DNA of 64,000 bases from an uncultured Alphaproteobacteria bacterium (GTDB taxonomy: Bacteria; Pseudomonadota; Alphaproteobacteria; CAAHEQ01; UBA3637), in assembly GCA_934203105.1 (NCBI GenBank), contig CAKPYQ010000001.1, forward strand, positions 1 to 64,000, read 5' to 3'. The notes under the pieces are model-generated. The model made no database searches. It worked only from the letters and a program-made list of their open reading frames with translations, and had not been told where the DNA came from. Below, in pieces: positions 27,346-36,544 of the stretch. Position 1 is the stretch's first letter. Every line of letters starts with the position of its first letter. A program made the translations under genes and the position numbers.

Positions 27346-29162
27346 TTGTCTTTTTGCTCCAAAGTTTTAGCATCCATAAAATCCGAAACGGCTTCTTTGA
27401 TGACCTCGTCTAATTGCTTGGCAACAGAGGCGGGCAACTGTTTGCCGGCCATCTCAATTTCATCAATGATGTCCGGCGCATTTAAATGAATAGCCTCCAA
27501 CATCTTTGGCTCAAAATCCAAAATATCAGAGGGCGCCATTGTTGCATAAAAGCCCTTAACCACAGCATAAAGGCTGATAAACTCATCAACAAATGATAAC
27601 GGCTTATAAACACGTTGCTTTAAAACTTCCGTCATACGCATGCCTTTTTGCAATAATTCCTGCGTTGAAGGATCTAAATCAGAGGCGATTTGCGCAAACG
27701 ACAACATTTCGCGATATTGAGCCAATTCCAACTTCATCGAACCGGATATTTTTGCAATCAACGGCATTTGCGCTTTAGAACCGACACGGCTGACCGATAA
27801 ACCGACATTGACGGCCGGACGAATGCCTTGATGAAACAAAGTGCTTTCAAGGAAAATCTGACCGTCCGTAATTGAAATCACATTCGTCGGAATATAAGCC
27901 GATAAATCACCTTCCTGCGTTTCCACAACCGGCAAAGCCGTCAAAGAACCACCGCCTTTTTCTTCGCTCATCATCGCGGCGCGTTCCAACAATCGGGAAT
28001 GCAAGTAAAAAATATCTCCGGGGTAAGCTTCTCTTCCGGGCGGACGGCGCAACAATAACGAAATTTGACGATACGCGTTTGCGTGCTTGGATAAATCATC
28101 ATAAAAAACAACCGCATTCATACCGTTATCACGGAAATATTCCCCGATTGTCGTCCCCGTAAACGGCGCAAGATATTGTTGCGACGCTGTATCGGATGCC
28201 GCCGCACAAACAACACATGTGTAATCCATAGCGCCCATATTTTGCAATACGTTCACCACTTCCGCAACAGTCGATTGTTTTTGCCCGATACAAACATAAA
28301 TGCAATACACTTTTTCTTTTTCGGTTTTAGCCGTATCATTCAACCGTTTTTGATTCAAAATCGCGTCAATTAAAATAGATGTTTTACCGGTTTGACGATC
28401 GCCGACAATCAATTCGCGCTGACCTAAACCAATCGGGACCAAAGCATCAACCACCTTTAAGCCGGTTTGAAAAGGCTTAAACACCGGTTGACGATCAATA
28501 ATGCCGGGGACCGCAGCTTCAACAGGCATCATCTTTTCGCCTTTGATTTCCCCTTGCCCGTCAATCGGTTTGCCGTAAGCATTTACAACACGTCCGATTA
28601 AACCTTTCCCGACGGGCACCTGCAAAACCTTTCCGGTTTGTTCAGCCAAATCGCCTTCGTCCAAACGACCCGCCGCCGACAACAAAACCACATCGGCATA
28701 TTGCGTGTTAAAGTTAAATACAATGCCTTGCACTCCATTGGGAAAATCAATCAATTCACCGGCACGAACTTTGCGCATTCCGCGCACGCGCACAATTCCG
28801 TCTTTTACCGAAACGACGCGCCCGACATTTTGCACTTGAGCAAGCAGTTTATCTTCTTTTGATAAGCGGCACAACAATTCTTCAAACTTTTCAAGCGTCA
28901 TTTGCTTTAATTGCATAGAATCCAAAGCCGCCTGCAACGATCGCAACTTTTTACCAACCGACGCGTCGATCAAAGAAGACCCGATTTGCAGTTGAAAGCC
29001 CCCCACCAAGCGCGGATCGATTTTGATGTTCAACAAAACCTTGCGAACGGATAAAGCGTTGCTGATTAAATCCGCAATTCTCTTTTCTTGCGCCTTTGTC
29101 AATGCGGCCGCAGCCGTCACATCAACAACCAATTGTTCAAAATCAAAAGTCTTTTCCGGCAT
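27342..29162 (-). CDS. atpA: Fusion of ATP synthase delta C-terminal domain to alpha subunit
   Basis: The 606-residue product is about 95 longer than alpha. Residues 1-83 read as the C-terminal domain of delta (OSCP): VTAAAALTKAQ, then DPRLVGGFQLQIGSSLIDASV (49-69, shown in parts here) and a closing helix. From about residue 86 it is a full alpha: QNVGRVVSVKDGIVRVRG, P-loop GDRQTGKT (254-261) and the arginine finger in SVSRVGS. Numbering is offset by 85 from E. coli alpha, locating the junction. An in-frame TAA at 29178-29180 and a GGGAT box before the ATG show that it cannot extend to include the delta N-terminal domain, and no delta gene lies upstream. It is followed by atpG, atpD and atpC. 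Confidence 0.93.
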
Positions 29163-29227
29163 TTTTTCATCCCTTTTTTAGTTGCTTTTATGAATGTAGC
29201 ACAATCATCGGCGCCACGCAAGCAATT

Positions 29228-29734
29228 TTAAGGATAAAAAATGTCTTGAAGTTCGGCTTTTTTAAAATTGATTTCGCCCCAATGCACGTCTTCGTCAAAC
29301 ATAATTTGAACAAACGTTCCGTGAGCACATTTATGACATACTTTTGCTTGCGCCCCGCTTAATGCTAACAGTTTTGGCAATTCATTTAAAGCGCGCCCGT
29401 GGCCGACAATCATAACGCTGTCGATACTGTCTTCCAAAAAGCTGATCAATTCCAACACCGTATAACCGGAAGCCAAATACAAAAATTGATGGTAAACAAC
29501 CGGACATTTAGGTAAAACAGACGCTATCGATTCCCACGTTTCGCGACAACGCACGGCCCCCGAACAAAAAACGATATTCGGGTGAATTTCCGTATGCTTG
29601 TTGAAATAAGAACATAAATGACAGGCTTGTTGCTTGCCTTCTTTGTTCAAATGGCGGTGAAAATCATCGATTGCTTTGCTCGGTGCTTGCGATTGAACAT
29701 TGCGCAACCAATATAATTTTTTATTCTTTTTCAT
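29228..29734 (-). CDS. SixA-like histidine phosphatase family protein lacking the catalytic His
   Basis: The 168-residue protein has the SixA layout: LYWLRNVQS at the start, FCSGAVRCRETWESI, and the second His in VGHGRALNELP. In active members the first motif is LRHA(K/E)S, where the His is phosphorylated; here it is Asn12 (codon AAT), so catalysis by the usual route is not expected. It may be a pseudo-phosphatase that binds phosphohistidine proteins, or a decayed copy. It lies 65 bases upstream of the alpha fusion gene on the same strand and might share its transcript. Confidence 0.75.
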   Translation of the reverse strand: MKKNKKLYWLRNVQSQAPSKAIDDFHRHLNKEGKQQACHLCSYFNKHTEIHPNIVFCSGAVRCRETWESIASVLPKCPVVYHQFLYLASGYTVLELISFLEDSIDSVMIVGHGRALNELPKLLALSGAQAKVCHKCAHGTFVQIMFDEDVHWGEINFKKAELQDIFYP

Positions 29735-29789
29735 TTTTGCGTTCCGTCCCTTTAATGAAAATGGGCGGACAAAAGAATAAATGCAATAT

Positions 29790-30290
29790 CTACTTTCGTT
29801 TCGCGGCAGCGCTGTTATTTAATTGCAGGATCCGGCGTTGAACCATTTGTTGGATTCGAGACTTGGCCATCGGAGCGGCCGAATAAGGCTCTTGTACGGC
29901 TTGATAAGTATTGTTTTTTAACTTGGCTCTTTGCGTTTCAGCCTGACGGCGCTGTTTGTAAAGTCCCGCCAATTCGGAAGATAAATCCTTGTCTCCGCGC
30001 GCCAACGGACTGTTATATTTTTCGTGATACAAAAACACGCCTTCCGAATACGCGGTATTTTCCGTCCCGTCAAAAGTCATCAGAGCATATCGATCATAAG
30101 AAAATAAAATCGTCAAGACGATCACGACTGCAAGCAAAATCCAAAGCAAAAAGTGATTGATAAACAAAGCGATTGTAAAAATAAATGAAAACACAGCCCG
30201 AAACCAATTAATCGGGTTTAAATAATAAAGCGCGGACGAGGTATTTATACAGTCCGGCTGTCGCGTGTCAATTTCATCTTCTTCAATCAT
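29790..30290 (-). CDS. Unknown membrane protein
   Basis: This is a 166-residue protein of unrecognised family. An acidic N-terminus, then a pair of hydrophobic segments (about residues 28-45 and 47-65), a soluble part with a charged coiled-coil-like stretch (KQRRQAETQRAKLKNN) and a basic C-terminus. The start is the ATG at 30290 just past the stop of the preceding gene (TAA-A-ATG), preceded by AGAAAG. The frame extends to a TTG at 30299 inside the previous gene. Confidence 0.65.
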   Translation of the reverse strand: MIEEDEIDTRQPDCINTSSALYYLNPINWFRAVFSFIFTIALFINHFLLWILLAVVIVLTILFSYDRYALMTFDGTENTAYSEGVFLYHEKYNSPLARGDKDLSSELAGLYKQRRQAETQRAKLKNNTYQAVQEPYSAAPMAKSRIQQMVQRRILQLNNSAAAKRK

Positions 30291-30291
30291 T

Positions 30292-30525
30292 TTAATCAAA
30301 CTTTCTGGCGACGGATTCGATTCGTTTATCCATAGAACTACCGGCTCTTTTAATTGCTTGAATAGAATCGCCGGCGTCGGAAACGATTTCGACCTGCCCC
30401 ACTTTATGCAACAACCAGTTAATCGATTGTTGAACAGTCATTCCTAAAAAAAACCACATACACAAAACGGCTAAGCACCCTAAAAAGGCACCGTAAAATA
30501 ACATTGTGAAGATAAAGCGCAGCAT
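30292..30525 (-). CDS. Unknown small membrane protein
   Basis: The 77-residue product has one long hydrophobic segment (about residues 3-30) and a soluble amphipathic C-terminal part ending KRIESVARKFD. A strong AAGGAG box precedes the ATG. It is coupled to the next membrane protein gene with one base between stop and start, so the two probably act together. Family not recognised. Confidence 0.6.
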   Translation of the reverse strand: MLRFIFTMLFYGAFLGCLAVLCMWFFLGMTVQQSINWLLHKVGQVEIVSDAGDSIQAIKRAGSSMDKRIESVARKFD

Positions 30526-30593
30526 TTTTTCTCCTTTTTGTTCCTACATACTTTTATTATACCTTATTTTTTTTATTTTGTCACGCAATTTAA

Positions 30594-30622
30594 TTGATTT
30601 TTTGCAAAATAAAGAATATAAT
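30594..30622 (+). promoter_or_regulatory. Promoter ending at a start codon (leaderless gene)
   Basis: TTGATT (30594-30599) and TATAAT (30617-30622) with a 17-bp spacer. Transcription would begin at about 30629, one or two bases before the ATG at 30631. Confidence 0.7.
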
Positions 30623-30630
30623 TGACGATT

Positions 30631-31071
30631 ATGAAAACACAAAAAAAACCATTTTGGCAAACAAAATCATTACAGCAAATGTCGGACAGCGAATGGGAAA
30701 GCTTATGCGACAGATGTGGCAAATGCTGTTTAGTAAAAATCGGCACGATATTCACCCGCTTTACAAAAATCGGCTGTCCGTTGTTGGACGTTTGCACGGG
30801 ACTTTGCAAAGACTATCCCAACCGCAAAAAACACGTTCCGGAATGCATTAAATTGACACCGGAAAATATAAAAAAATGCCGCAAATGGTTGCCGAAAACC
30901 TGTGCTTATTTATGGGTAATGAAGTATAAAACTTTGCCGCCGTGGCACCCGCTTGTGACGGGCAAAAAAAGCTCTGTCCACACCTATGGCATTTCCGTCA
31001 AAGATCGTGCGATACCTTTTTGCCAACCGGAAAATTATAAGGATTATGTCATCAAATGGGACGATATTTAA
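30631..31071 (+). CDS. UPF0260/YcgN-like Cys-cluster protein
   Basis: The 146-residue protein has the family pattern near the N-terminus: WESLCDRCGKCCL, then GCPLLDVCTGLCKDY and PECIKL, a set of eight or more cysteines probably binding zinc or iron, and LPKTCAYLW later. The UPF0260/YkgJ-related family has no firm function. The ATG at 30631 has no binding site and falls at the predicted transcription start, suggesting leaderless translation. The last 16 bases overlap the metallopeptidase gene. Confidence 0.88.
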   Translation: MKTQKKPFWQTKSLQQMSDSEWESLCDRCGKCCLVKIGTIFTRFTKIGCPLLDVCTGLCKDYPNRKKHVPECIKLTPENIKKCRKWLPKTCAYLWVMKYKTLPPWHPLVTGKKSSVHTYGISVKDRAIPFCQPENYKDYVIKWDDI

Positions 31072-31736
31072 TCATTGATGACATTCAAATCGATGTCGTA
31101 CGCAAAAAAGGCAAGCATTCTTTGTCCTTAAAAATCAACCGCAAAACGGGGCGCCCCGAAGTATCAATCCCGTACTTAGGCCCGCTTTTTATGGCCAAAA
31201 GCTTTGTTGAATCGCATCTGATATGGCTGAAAAAAAATATGCAAATGACACCCCAAAAACAAACATTTTGCGATCAAATGCACTTGTCTGTTTTGGGAAA
31301 AGAAGTATCCGTTATGCACACGCAAACGCGCGTCCCTTCGCATATCGAAGGGGATCTGTTAATCGTATCGGGCGCGCCGGAGCATTTACATCGACGCGTA
31401 AAAGATTTTATAAAATCACAGCTTGACGATTACATCAACATCAAAGCGCGCGAAATCGCCCAAAAAACAGGGCAAACTATTCAAAAAATCACGATTAAAG
31501 ACACAGCTTCACGTTGGGGCAGCTGTTCTTCTGCGCATTCTTTGTCGTTTTGTTGGCGTTTAGCTTTGGCGCCGCAGTTCGTACTGGATTATGTCATTAT
31601 TCACGAAGTCGCACACTTATCGCATATGGATCATTCTCCGGCTTTTTGGGCGTGTGTGCGGCAATTGGGCGGACAAACCGTCAAAGCCAAAAAGTGGTTA
31701 AATGAAAACAGCGCTTATTTGCATTCTTTTTTATAA
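31056..31736 (+). CDS. YgjP-like (DUF45) zinc metallopeptidase
   Basis: The 226-residue protein has the gluzincin-like motif HEVAHLSHMDHSPAFW, where HExxH and the third His bind zinc, and the family's preceding ASRWGSCSS and LALAP segments. DUF45/YgjP proteins resemble SprT and wedge into the M48-like metallopeptidases; their substrate is not established. It overlaps the UPF0260 gene by 16 bases and is translated from the same message. Confidence 0.92.
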   Translation: MGRYLIIDDIQIDVVRKKGKHSLSLKINRKTGRPEVSIPYLGPLFMAKSFVESHLIWLKKNMQMTPQKQTFCDQMHLSVLGKEVSVMHTQTRVPSHIEGDLLIVSGAPEHLHRRVKDFIKSQLDDYINIKAREIAQKTGQTIQKITIKDTASRWGSCSSAHSLSFCWRLALAPQFVLDYVIIHEVAHLSHMDHSPAFWACVRQLGGQTVKAKKWLNENSAYLHSFL

Positions 31737-31754
31737 GAAAAATGCATTTTTTAT

Positions 31755-31783
31755 TTGTAATCCAAAGTAAAAAGAGCTAAAAT
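31755..31783 (+). promoter_or_regulatory. Promoter of pilin-type genes and tsaC
   Basis: TTGTAA (31755-31760) and TAAAAT (31778-31783) with a 17-bp spacer, 36 bases before the ATG. Confidence 0.55.
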
Positions 31784-31818
31784 AGCAAATAGAGGAGAAA
31801 ATAAACAAGGATTTTGTT

Positions 31819-32643
31819 ATGATATACTTATTGGCGGTATTGACTTTTATTGCAACGATTATGTTCTATTCGTTCTATCCCCGATCGGACGGATTTGAAA
31901 AAATTGACAAGCCCGGTGCCAAAATCGCCGTCACCGAATTGATCGCACAGCACAGCGCAGCTTTACACGCCGCATCTATGATCACCACAAATTCAGCCGA
32001 CGACACAAAGAAAATGGCTTATGAAAGTTGGGGAACAAACATTATCCCGCGCAGCAAATTCACAACTTATTTACCGGCGGGATTTAACGCCTCTGAACAC
32101 GGTTTGCGTCCGGAATCTTATATTTTATGCCAAAGCAACACAGACGGCACATTAACCACGACGTGCGCTTCTCACAATGCCACGGCATCAAACAAAGGCT
32201 CTTCCGATTATTTAATTACGTTTATTTCTTTGAATGCCCTAAAAGCGCAATACGGGGATTATATCGCTTTATTAGCGCCGCGCGCTTTGGGCGAAAAAAC
32301 ATATTTGCTGGATTATAAAACGAATGCCCATTTATCCACAAACTGCGGCATTATTGAAGAACGCAGCGACGATATGTCTGTCGGTGGCGACTTTGATCCC
32401 GGATCCAACTATGTTTTAAGTAATACACGCTATACAACGGTCAGCATTCCCCGACCTTTTGTAAACCAGCTGCAAAGCGGTTACAGTTATTTGGCTTGCA
32501 TTACACGTTTAAGCGCGGCTTATAACGTACAATGTCCGGCTCAAAAGACAAAATCAGCCTGTGCGGCTGTCGCAAATTGCTCTTGGAATGACACGACGGG
32601 CGTCTGTAAAAGCGAAATTGTAAAGCCCCCAAAAGGAGATTAA
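31819..32643 (+). CDS. Membrane-anchored extracellular protein of pilin-type operon
   Basis: The 274-residue protein has an N-terminal hydrophobic helix (residues 2-19) without the Gly-x4-Glu prepilin site, followed by a long extracytoplasmic part. Cysteines increase toward the C-terminus, where a compact unit CPAQKTKSAC...NCSWN...C (about 236-265) resembles the plexin-semaphorin-integrin (PSI) pattern. The next gene, one base downstream of the stop, encodes a true prepilin with a similar unit. The family is not recognised; pilus or pseudopilus association is inferred from the neighbour. Confidence 0.65.
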   Translation: MIYLLAVLTFIATIMFYSFYPRSDGFEKIDKPGAKIAVTELIAQHSAALHAASMITTNSADDTKKMAYESWGTNIIPRSKFTTYLPAGFNASEHGLRPESYILCQSNTDGTLTTTCASHNATASNKGSSDYLITFISLNALKAQYGDYIALLAPRALGEKTYLLDYKTNAHLSTNCGIIEERSDDMSVGGDFDPGSNYVLSNTRYTTVSIPRPFVNQLQSGYSYLACITRLSAAYNVQCPAQKTKSACAAVANCSWNDTTGVCKSEIVKPPKGD

Positions 32644-32644
32644 A

Positions 32645-33970
32645 ATGAAACACAAACAAAACACACAACAACAAGGATCTTTATTGATTGAAATGATTGC
32701 CGTTATCGGTTTATTAGCTTTGGTAACGCCGATTTTGTTTATGCAAGTTCAACGACGCAACGAAGAAATCATCAATACGCAGGTGGCCAGCGAAATGCGT
32801 ATGTTAAAAGACGGCGTATCCGCTTACATTCAAGCGGCGGAAGATGTCTTAGCCGGCGACTGCGGATTGATATCAAACGGCAAATACAAAAACGTCGCGA
32901 CGACAACACACTTCTGTTTCGAAGGCACTGTAAATAATGTGATAGATTTCCTGCCGGGTCCGGTATCCGGCAATTTAAACGCAGATTACAAGATCTATTA
33001 TTATGGATATACAGTCCCGCAAAATTGTGTTGCAGAAGGTGAAGGCACCGTTTGCGATGATTATCGACCGGTCATTTATGCCGTCATCGCGCAATCAGAG
33101 GCCAGACAAAACCTGCGCCAAGCGGCAAAAATTGCGGCTTTAATCGGGTTGGAAGGTGGCGTTGTTGTGGGTCAAAGCGGCGCTTCCACAATCGCCGGAA
33201 TGCAAGGCGCTTGGGGATTGCCCAACCAAGGAGGAAAAATTCAGCAAGACGCGGTTGTTGCAATAACCTCATTTGACAATGCGTCCAACGCGTCCATCTT
33301 AAAAGATGTTGAATGGCAACATTTAAAGTCAGACACGGCTCAGGCTGATACAATGGCAACCGAACGGTTGGGCGTCAAACAAATTTTAACCGTTGACAGC
33401 ACCGAAAACTGTATTGCGAATTATAAAAACAATACCGTACAAATCAAATCGTCCTCAACGACCAGCACTTGCACGCCGTTTTTCGAAGTCGACCCAACCA
33501 CCAAGAAAGTCACTTTAAAAGGGATTATCGGAACGGGCAAAACAAGCGGCGGCGCTTGTGCATCGATCACGAACAGAACAACTTGCGAAAATACAGTCAA
33601 CTGTGTTTGGGCAAACGACATTTGTACGAACGAATATTTGTTAAATCCTGCCGAAACTTCTTTGGTCAGCGATATCAAAATATCCGCGCGCGGCGGGGCA
33701 AAGTTAAGCGAGATTTTGCCAAAATGGATTTTGAAAAATGTCCGCCATATTTCGGGCAGTTCAGCCTCTTTTACAGCAGGGAATTGCCCCACAGGTTACC
33801 GTTATGCGATTACGGCTTCACCAATGGCATTTTACCATGACGCAACGGCGGCGTCTACGATTTCGGTTGAAGGTAAAACAGAAATGAAAGACAACAAAAA
33901 CATAACAGTGACAACCACCGGTGCGACCGAAATTTTAGTCCACGAATATTGTGTATATACAGGGTCTTAA
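32645..33970 (+). CDS. Prepilin-type protein with PSI-like cysteine unit
   Basis: The 441-residue product starts with a class III-type prepilin signal: a basic leader, the cleavage site Gly11-Ser12, Glu at mature position 5 (SLLIE), and a hydrophobic helix to about residue 30. The remainder is a large extracellular domain, unusual in size for a pilin, with a PSI-like unit CASITNRTTC...NCVWANDIC (about 302-326) and a C-terminal domain ending in VYTGS. It would be matured by a prepilin peptidase and inserted in a pilus or type II secretion pseudopilus. An AAAGGAG box overlaps the end of the preceding gene. Confidence 0.8.
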   Translation: MKHKQNTQQQGSLLIEMIAVIGLLALVTPILFMQVQRRNEEIINTQVASEMRMLKDGVSAYIQAAEDVLAGDCGLISNGKYKNVATTTHFCFEGTVNNVIDFLPGPVSGNLNADYKIYYYGYTVPQNCVAEGEGTVCDDYRPVIYAVIAQSEARQNLRQAAKIAALIGLEGGVVVGQSGASTIAGMQGAWGLPNQGGKIQQDAVVAITSFDNASNASILKDVEWQHLKSDTAQADTMATERLGVKQILTVDSTENCIANYKNNTVQIKSSSTTSTCTPFFEVDPTTKKVTLKGIIGTGKTSGGACASITNRTTCENTVNCVWANDICTNEYLLNPAETSLVSDIKISARGGAKLSEILPKWILKNVRHISGSSASFTAGNCPTGYRYAITASPMAFYHDATAASTISVEGKTEMKDNKNITVTTTGATEILVHEYCVYTGS

Positions 33971-33975
33971 AAATT

Positions 33976-34899
33976 ATGCAAGAAAGAATCAAACAAGCAG
34001 TAGCCATTTTAAAAAATGGCGGATTAGTTGCGTTCCCGACCGAAACAGTTTACGGATTGGGAGCAGATGCAACAAACGACAAAGCGACAGCCAGTATTTA
34101 TGAAAAAAAAGGCCGACCCAGTTTCAACCCATTGATTGCACACGTTGACAATGCCGATATGGCGGAAAAGTACGTTAAAATTACACCGCTTGCCAAAAAG
34201 CTGATGGACGCGTTTTGGCCCGGTCCATTGACTTTGGTTTTAAAAAGAAAACCCAAATGCGCGGTTTCCTTGTTGGCCTCTGCCGGCTTGGATACTTTGG
34301 CGGTTCGTTGTCCAAACAACCCGATTGCGTTACAGTTAATCCACGATTTCGGCAAACCGATTGTTGCGCCGTCGGCCAACAAATCCGGACGTATCAGCCC
34401 GACAACTGCCGGCCATATTTTGCAAGACTATGGCGCTGACGCGCCCTTTATTTTGGACGGAGGTCCTTGCCAAGTCGGCGTTGAATCAACAGTGCTTTTA
34501 TGCGATGATGACAAAGTTGCCGTCTTGCGTTACGGTGGATTGGCGATCGAACAAGTGGAAGACTTAATCGGACCGGTTATTCGTCCGGAACGTGATGAAG
34601 ATGCTCCCCACAGTCCGGGGCAAATGAAAAGTCATTATGCGCCGCATTTACCTTTGCGTATGAATGCAATCGAAGCATTTGAAGGCGAAGCATTGCTCGG
34701 GTTCGGGTATGCTCCGAACGCTGTATTGAACTTGTCCGAAAGTGAAGATTTAACCGAAGCGGCCGCCAACTTATTTTCAATGATGCATCAATTGGACAAT
34801 TCCAAATATTCCGGAATTGCCGTTATGCCTGTCCCTATGCAAGGTTTGGGCTTGGCCATCAATGACCGCTTAAAGCGCGCCAGCTATCCCAGAAAATAA
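33976..34899 (+). CDS. tsaC: L-threonylcarbamoyladenylate synthase (Sua5/TsaC family)
   Basis: The 307-residue enzyme makes threonylcarbamoyl-AMP from threonine, bicarbonate and ATP, the first step of t6A37 in tRNA. YrdC domain motifs are clear: GGLVAFPTETVYGLGADA, KGRPSFNPLIAHV, FWPGPLTLVLKRK and SANKSGRISPT. A C-terminal Sua5 domain (about 215-305) with APHSPGQMKSHYAPHLPL makes it the long Sua5 form. It begins five bases after the prepilin-type gene, an odd operon partner for a housekeeping enzyme. The ATG at 33976 is chosen because family homology begins here. Confidence 0.95.
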   Translation: MQERIKQAVAILKNGGLVAFPTETVYGLGADATNDKATASIYEKKGRPSFNPLIAHVDNADMAEKYVKITPLAKKLMDAFWPGPLTLVLKRKPKCAVSLLASAGLDTLAVRCPNNPIALQLIHDFGKPIVAPSANKSGRISPTTAGHILQDYGADAPFILDGGPCQVGVESTVLLCDDDKVAVLRYGGLAIEQVEDLIGPVIRPERDEDAPHSPGQMKSHYAPHLPLRMNAIEAFEGEALLGFGYAPNAVLNLSESEDLTEAAANLFSMMHQLDNSKYSGIAVMPVPMQGLGLAINDRLKRASYPRK

Positions 34900-34905
34900 C
34901 CCATA

Positions 34906-34943
34906 AAAAAACGCTCTTTTCATTTGCCAAAAAGAGCGTTTTT
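34906..34943. terminator. Bidirectional terminator between tsaC and antiporter gene
   Basis: AACGCTCTTTT pairs perfectly with AAAAGAGCGTT, with A-run before and T-run after, so it works on both strands between the convergent genes. Confidence 0.9.
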
Positions 34944-34966
34944 ATTTTTGACATTTCAGTTTTTAC

Positions 34967-36460
34967 TTATACACTGACAATCCCGCGCGCCATAGCATAG
35001 ATTGCAAACAAAGCAATCAAGATAACCGCCCAAGCAAGCACTTTTTCTTTGCCTGTAAAGCAAGGATGTCCGGCGTCGTTTTCTTTGTGAGCCCAAATAT
35101 AAATCGGAATCCCCAAAGCCAAGAAAATAACCGCCATTAACAAGTAATTCAAACCGGCAGCATAGATCAACCAACATGCATAGATTGATCCCAAAATGCT
35201 GGTAATCAAAGCAGCGGCTCTGCCCGTTGTAATGCGCGGATATTCGCCGTCTTCGCATATCTTCCACAAATAAGCGGTACTGGTTAAATATGCCGGTAAA
35301 ACCATCACGGCCGTAATCGACAACATTGTATTCCACGCGTTCGATGAAAAGTAAACCAACAACATGGCAAGCTGCATAATAATGCTGGTTACCCACAAGG
35401 AAGTCGACGGAGACCCCACGGTATTTTCTTTTTTAAATGCTTTGGGCATCGTCCCGTCTTCGGCCATAGATTGCGGCATTTGTGCCGTAATCATCGTCCA
35501 CGCTAACCAACTGGCCAAAGTGGCGATAATCAACCCGATATTCATTAACCAAGCGCCCCAAGGACCAACGGCTTTTGCTAATACACCGGCCGTAGAGGGA
35601 TTTGGAACTGTGGCCAATTCTGCTTGGCTCATAAATCCGTACGGAATAATGGACAGCAAAACATAAATAACCAAGCACCCCAAAAATCCGATCAATGTTG
35701 CTTTGCCGACGTCGGATTGGCTTTCGGCGCGGTTCGATAAAACCACAGCTCCTTCAATACCGATGAAAGCCCACAAAGTCACCAACATTGTGCTTTTCAC
35801 TTGGCCACCGACATCGCCCAAAGATTTTACCTTGCCGGCAATTGCTTGCCCCCAAAAATCAAAGTCGAATTTGTCAAGGTGAAAGAAGAAACACATAATG
35901 ATGATAAACAAGAAAATCGGCACCATTTTTGCAATTGTCGCAATTAAGTTGACAATACTGGCTTGCTTCATTCCGCGCAAAACCAAATAATTAAATGCCC
36001 AAATCAAAATCGATCCGCCGATAATTGACGGGATATTGTTCCCGCCCGTAAACACGCCGGGGAAAAAGTAATCCAAAGCGTCCATCACAATGACGGCATA
36101 ACCGACGTTACCGAAGATTTGGCACAACCAATAGCTCCAACCGATATTAAAACCCATATAAGACCCGAAACCGGACCTTGCATACATATAAATACCCGTT
36201 GTCAAATCGGGCTTTGCCATCGACAAAATCCGAAAAGAGTTTGCAATAAAGTACATACCAAAGCCGGTAATAATCCACGCTAAAATCACAGCACCGACTG
36301 ACGCGGATTGCGCCATATTTTGAGGCAAACTGAAAATGCCGCCTCCGATCATCGAGCTGATTACAATACCGGCCAACCCTAAAACGCCCATTTTCCCGAC
36401 AACGGAAGCAGATGAGCTTGCCGATGCGGCGGGCGATTTTTTCATATTTTCTTTTGCCAT
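34967..36460 (-). CDS. Arginine/agmatine or arginine/ornithine antiporter (AaxC/ArcD-like)
   Basis: The 497-residue APC-superfamily permease has about twelve membrane segments. The first has the unwound GIVISSMIGGGIFSLPQNMA motif that binds the substrate carboxylate. It belongs to the basic amino acid antiporter group containing ArcD and chlamydial AaxC. Because the gene directly upstream is an AaxB-like arginine decarboxylase, exchange of external arginine for internal agmatine is the best guess. The start is the ATG at 36460 with a GAGGGA box; an earlier codon adds an unsupported leader. A hairpin lies between the two genes. Confidence 0.85.
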   Translation of the reverse strand: MAKENMKKSPAASASSSASVVGKMGVLGLAGIVISSMIGGGIFSLPQNMAQSASVGAVILAWIITGFGMYFIANSFRILSMAKPDLTTGIYMYARSGFGSYMGFNIGWSYWLCQIFGNVGYAVIVMDALDYFFPGVFTGGNNIPSIIGGSILIWAFNYLVLRGMKQASIVNLIATIAKMVPIFLFIIIMCFFFHLDKFDFDFWGQAIAGKVKSLGDVGGQVKSTMLVTLWAFIGIEGAVVLSNRAESQSDVGKATLIGFLGCLVIYVLLSIIPYGFMSQAELATVPNPSTAGVLAKAVGPWGAWLMNIGLIIATLASWLAWTMITAQMPQSMAEDGTMPKAFKKENTVGSPSTSLWVTSIIMQLAMLLVYFSSNAWNTMLSITAVMVLPAYLTSTAYLWKICEDGEYPRITTGRAAALITSILGSIYACWLIYAAGLNYLLMAVIFLALGIPIYIWAHKENDAGHPCFTGKEKVLAWAVILIALFAIYAMARGIVSV

Positions 36461-36497
36461 TTTAAATTCCCTCGTTTTTTTAAAAAAACAACTGCGA

Positions 36498-36534
36498 AAA
36501 GGAGCGCCGGCACGAAACCAAAAAGCGCTCCTTT
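36498..36534 (-). terminator. Intercistronic hairpin between aaxB and aaxC-like genes
   Basis: AAAGGAGCGC pairs perfectly with GCGCTCCTTT. On the transcribed strand the following run is only four T, so it probably ends part of the transcripts or protects the aaxB message. Confidence 0.65.
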
Positions 36535-36544
36535 TTTTGCTCAA

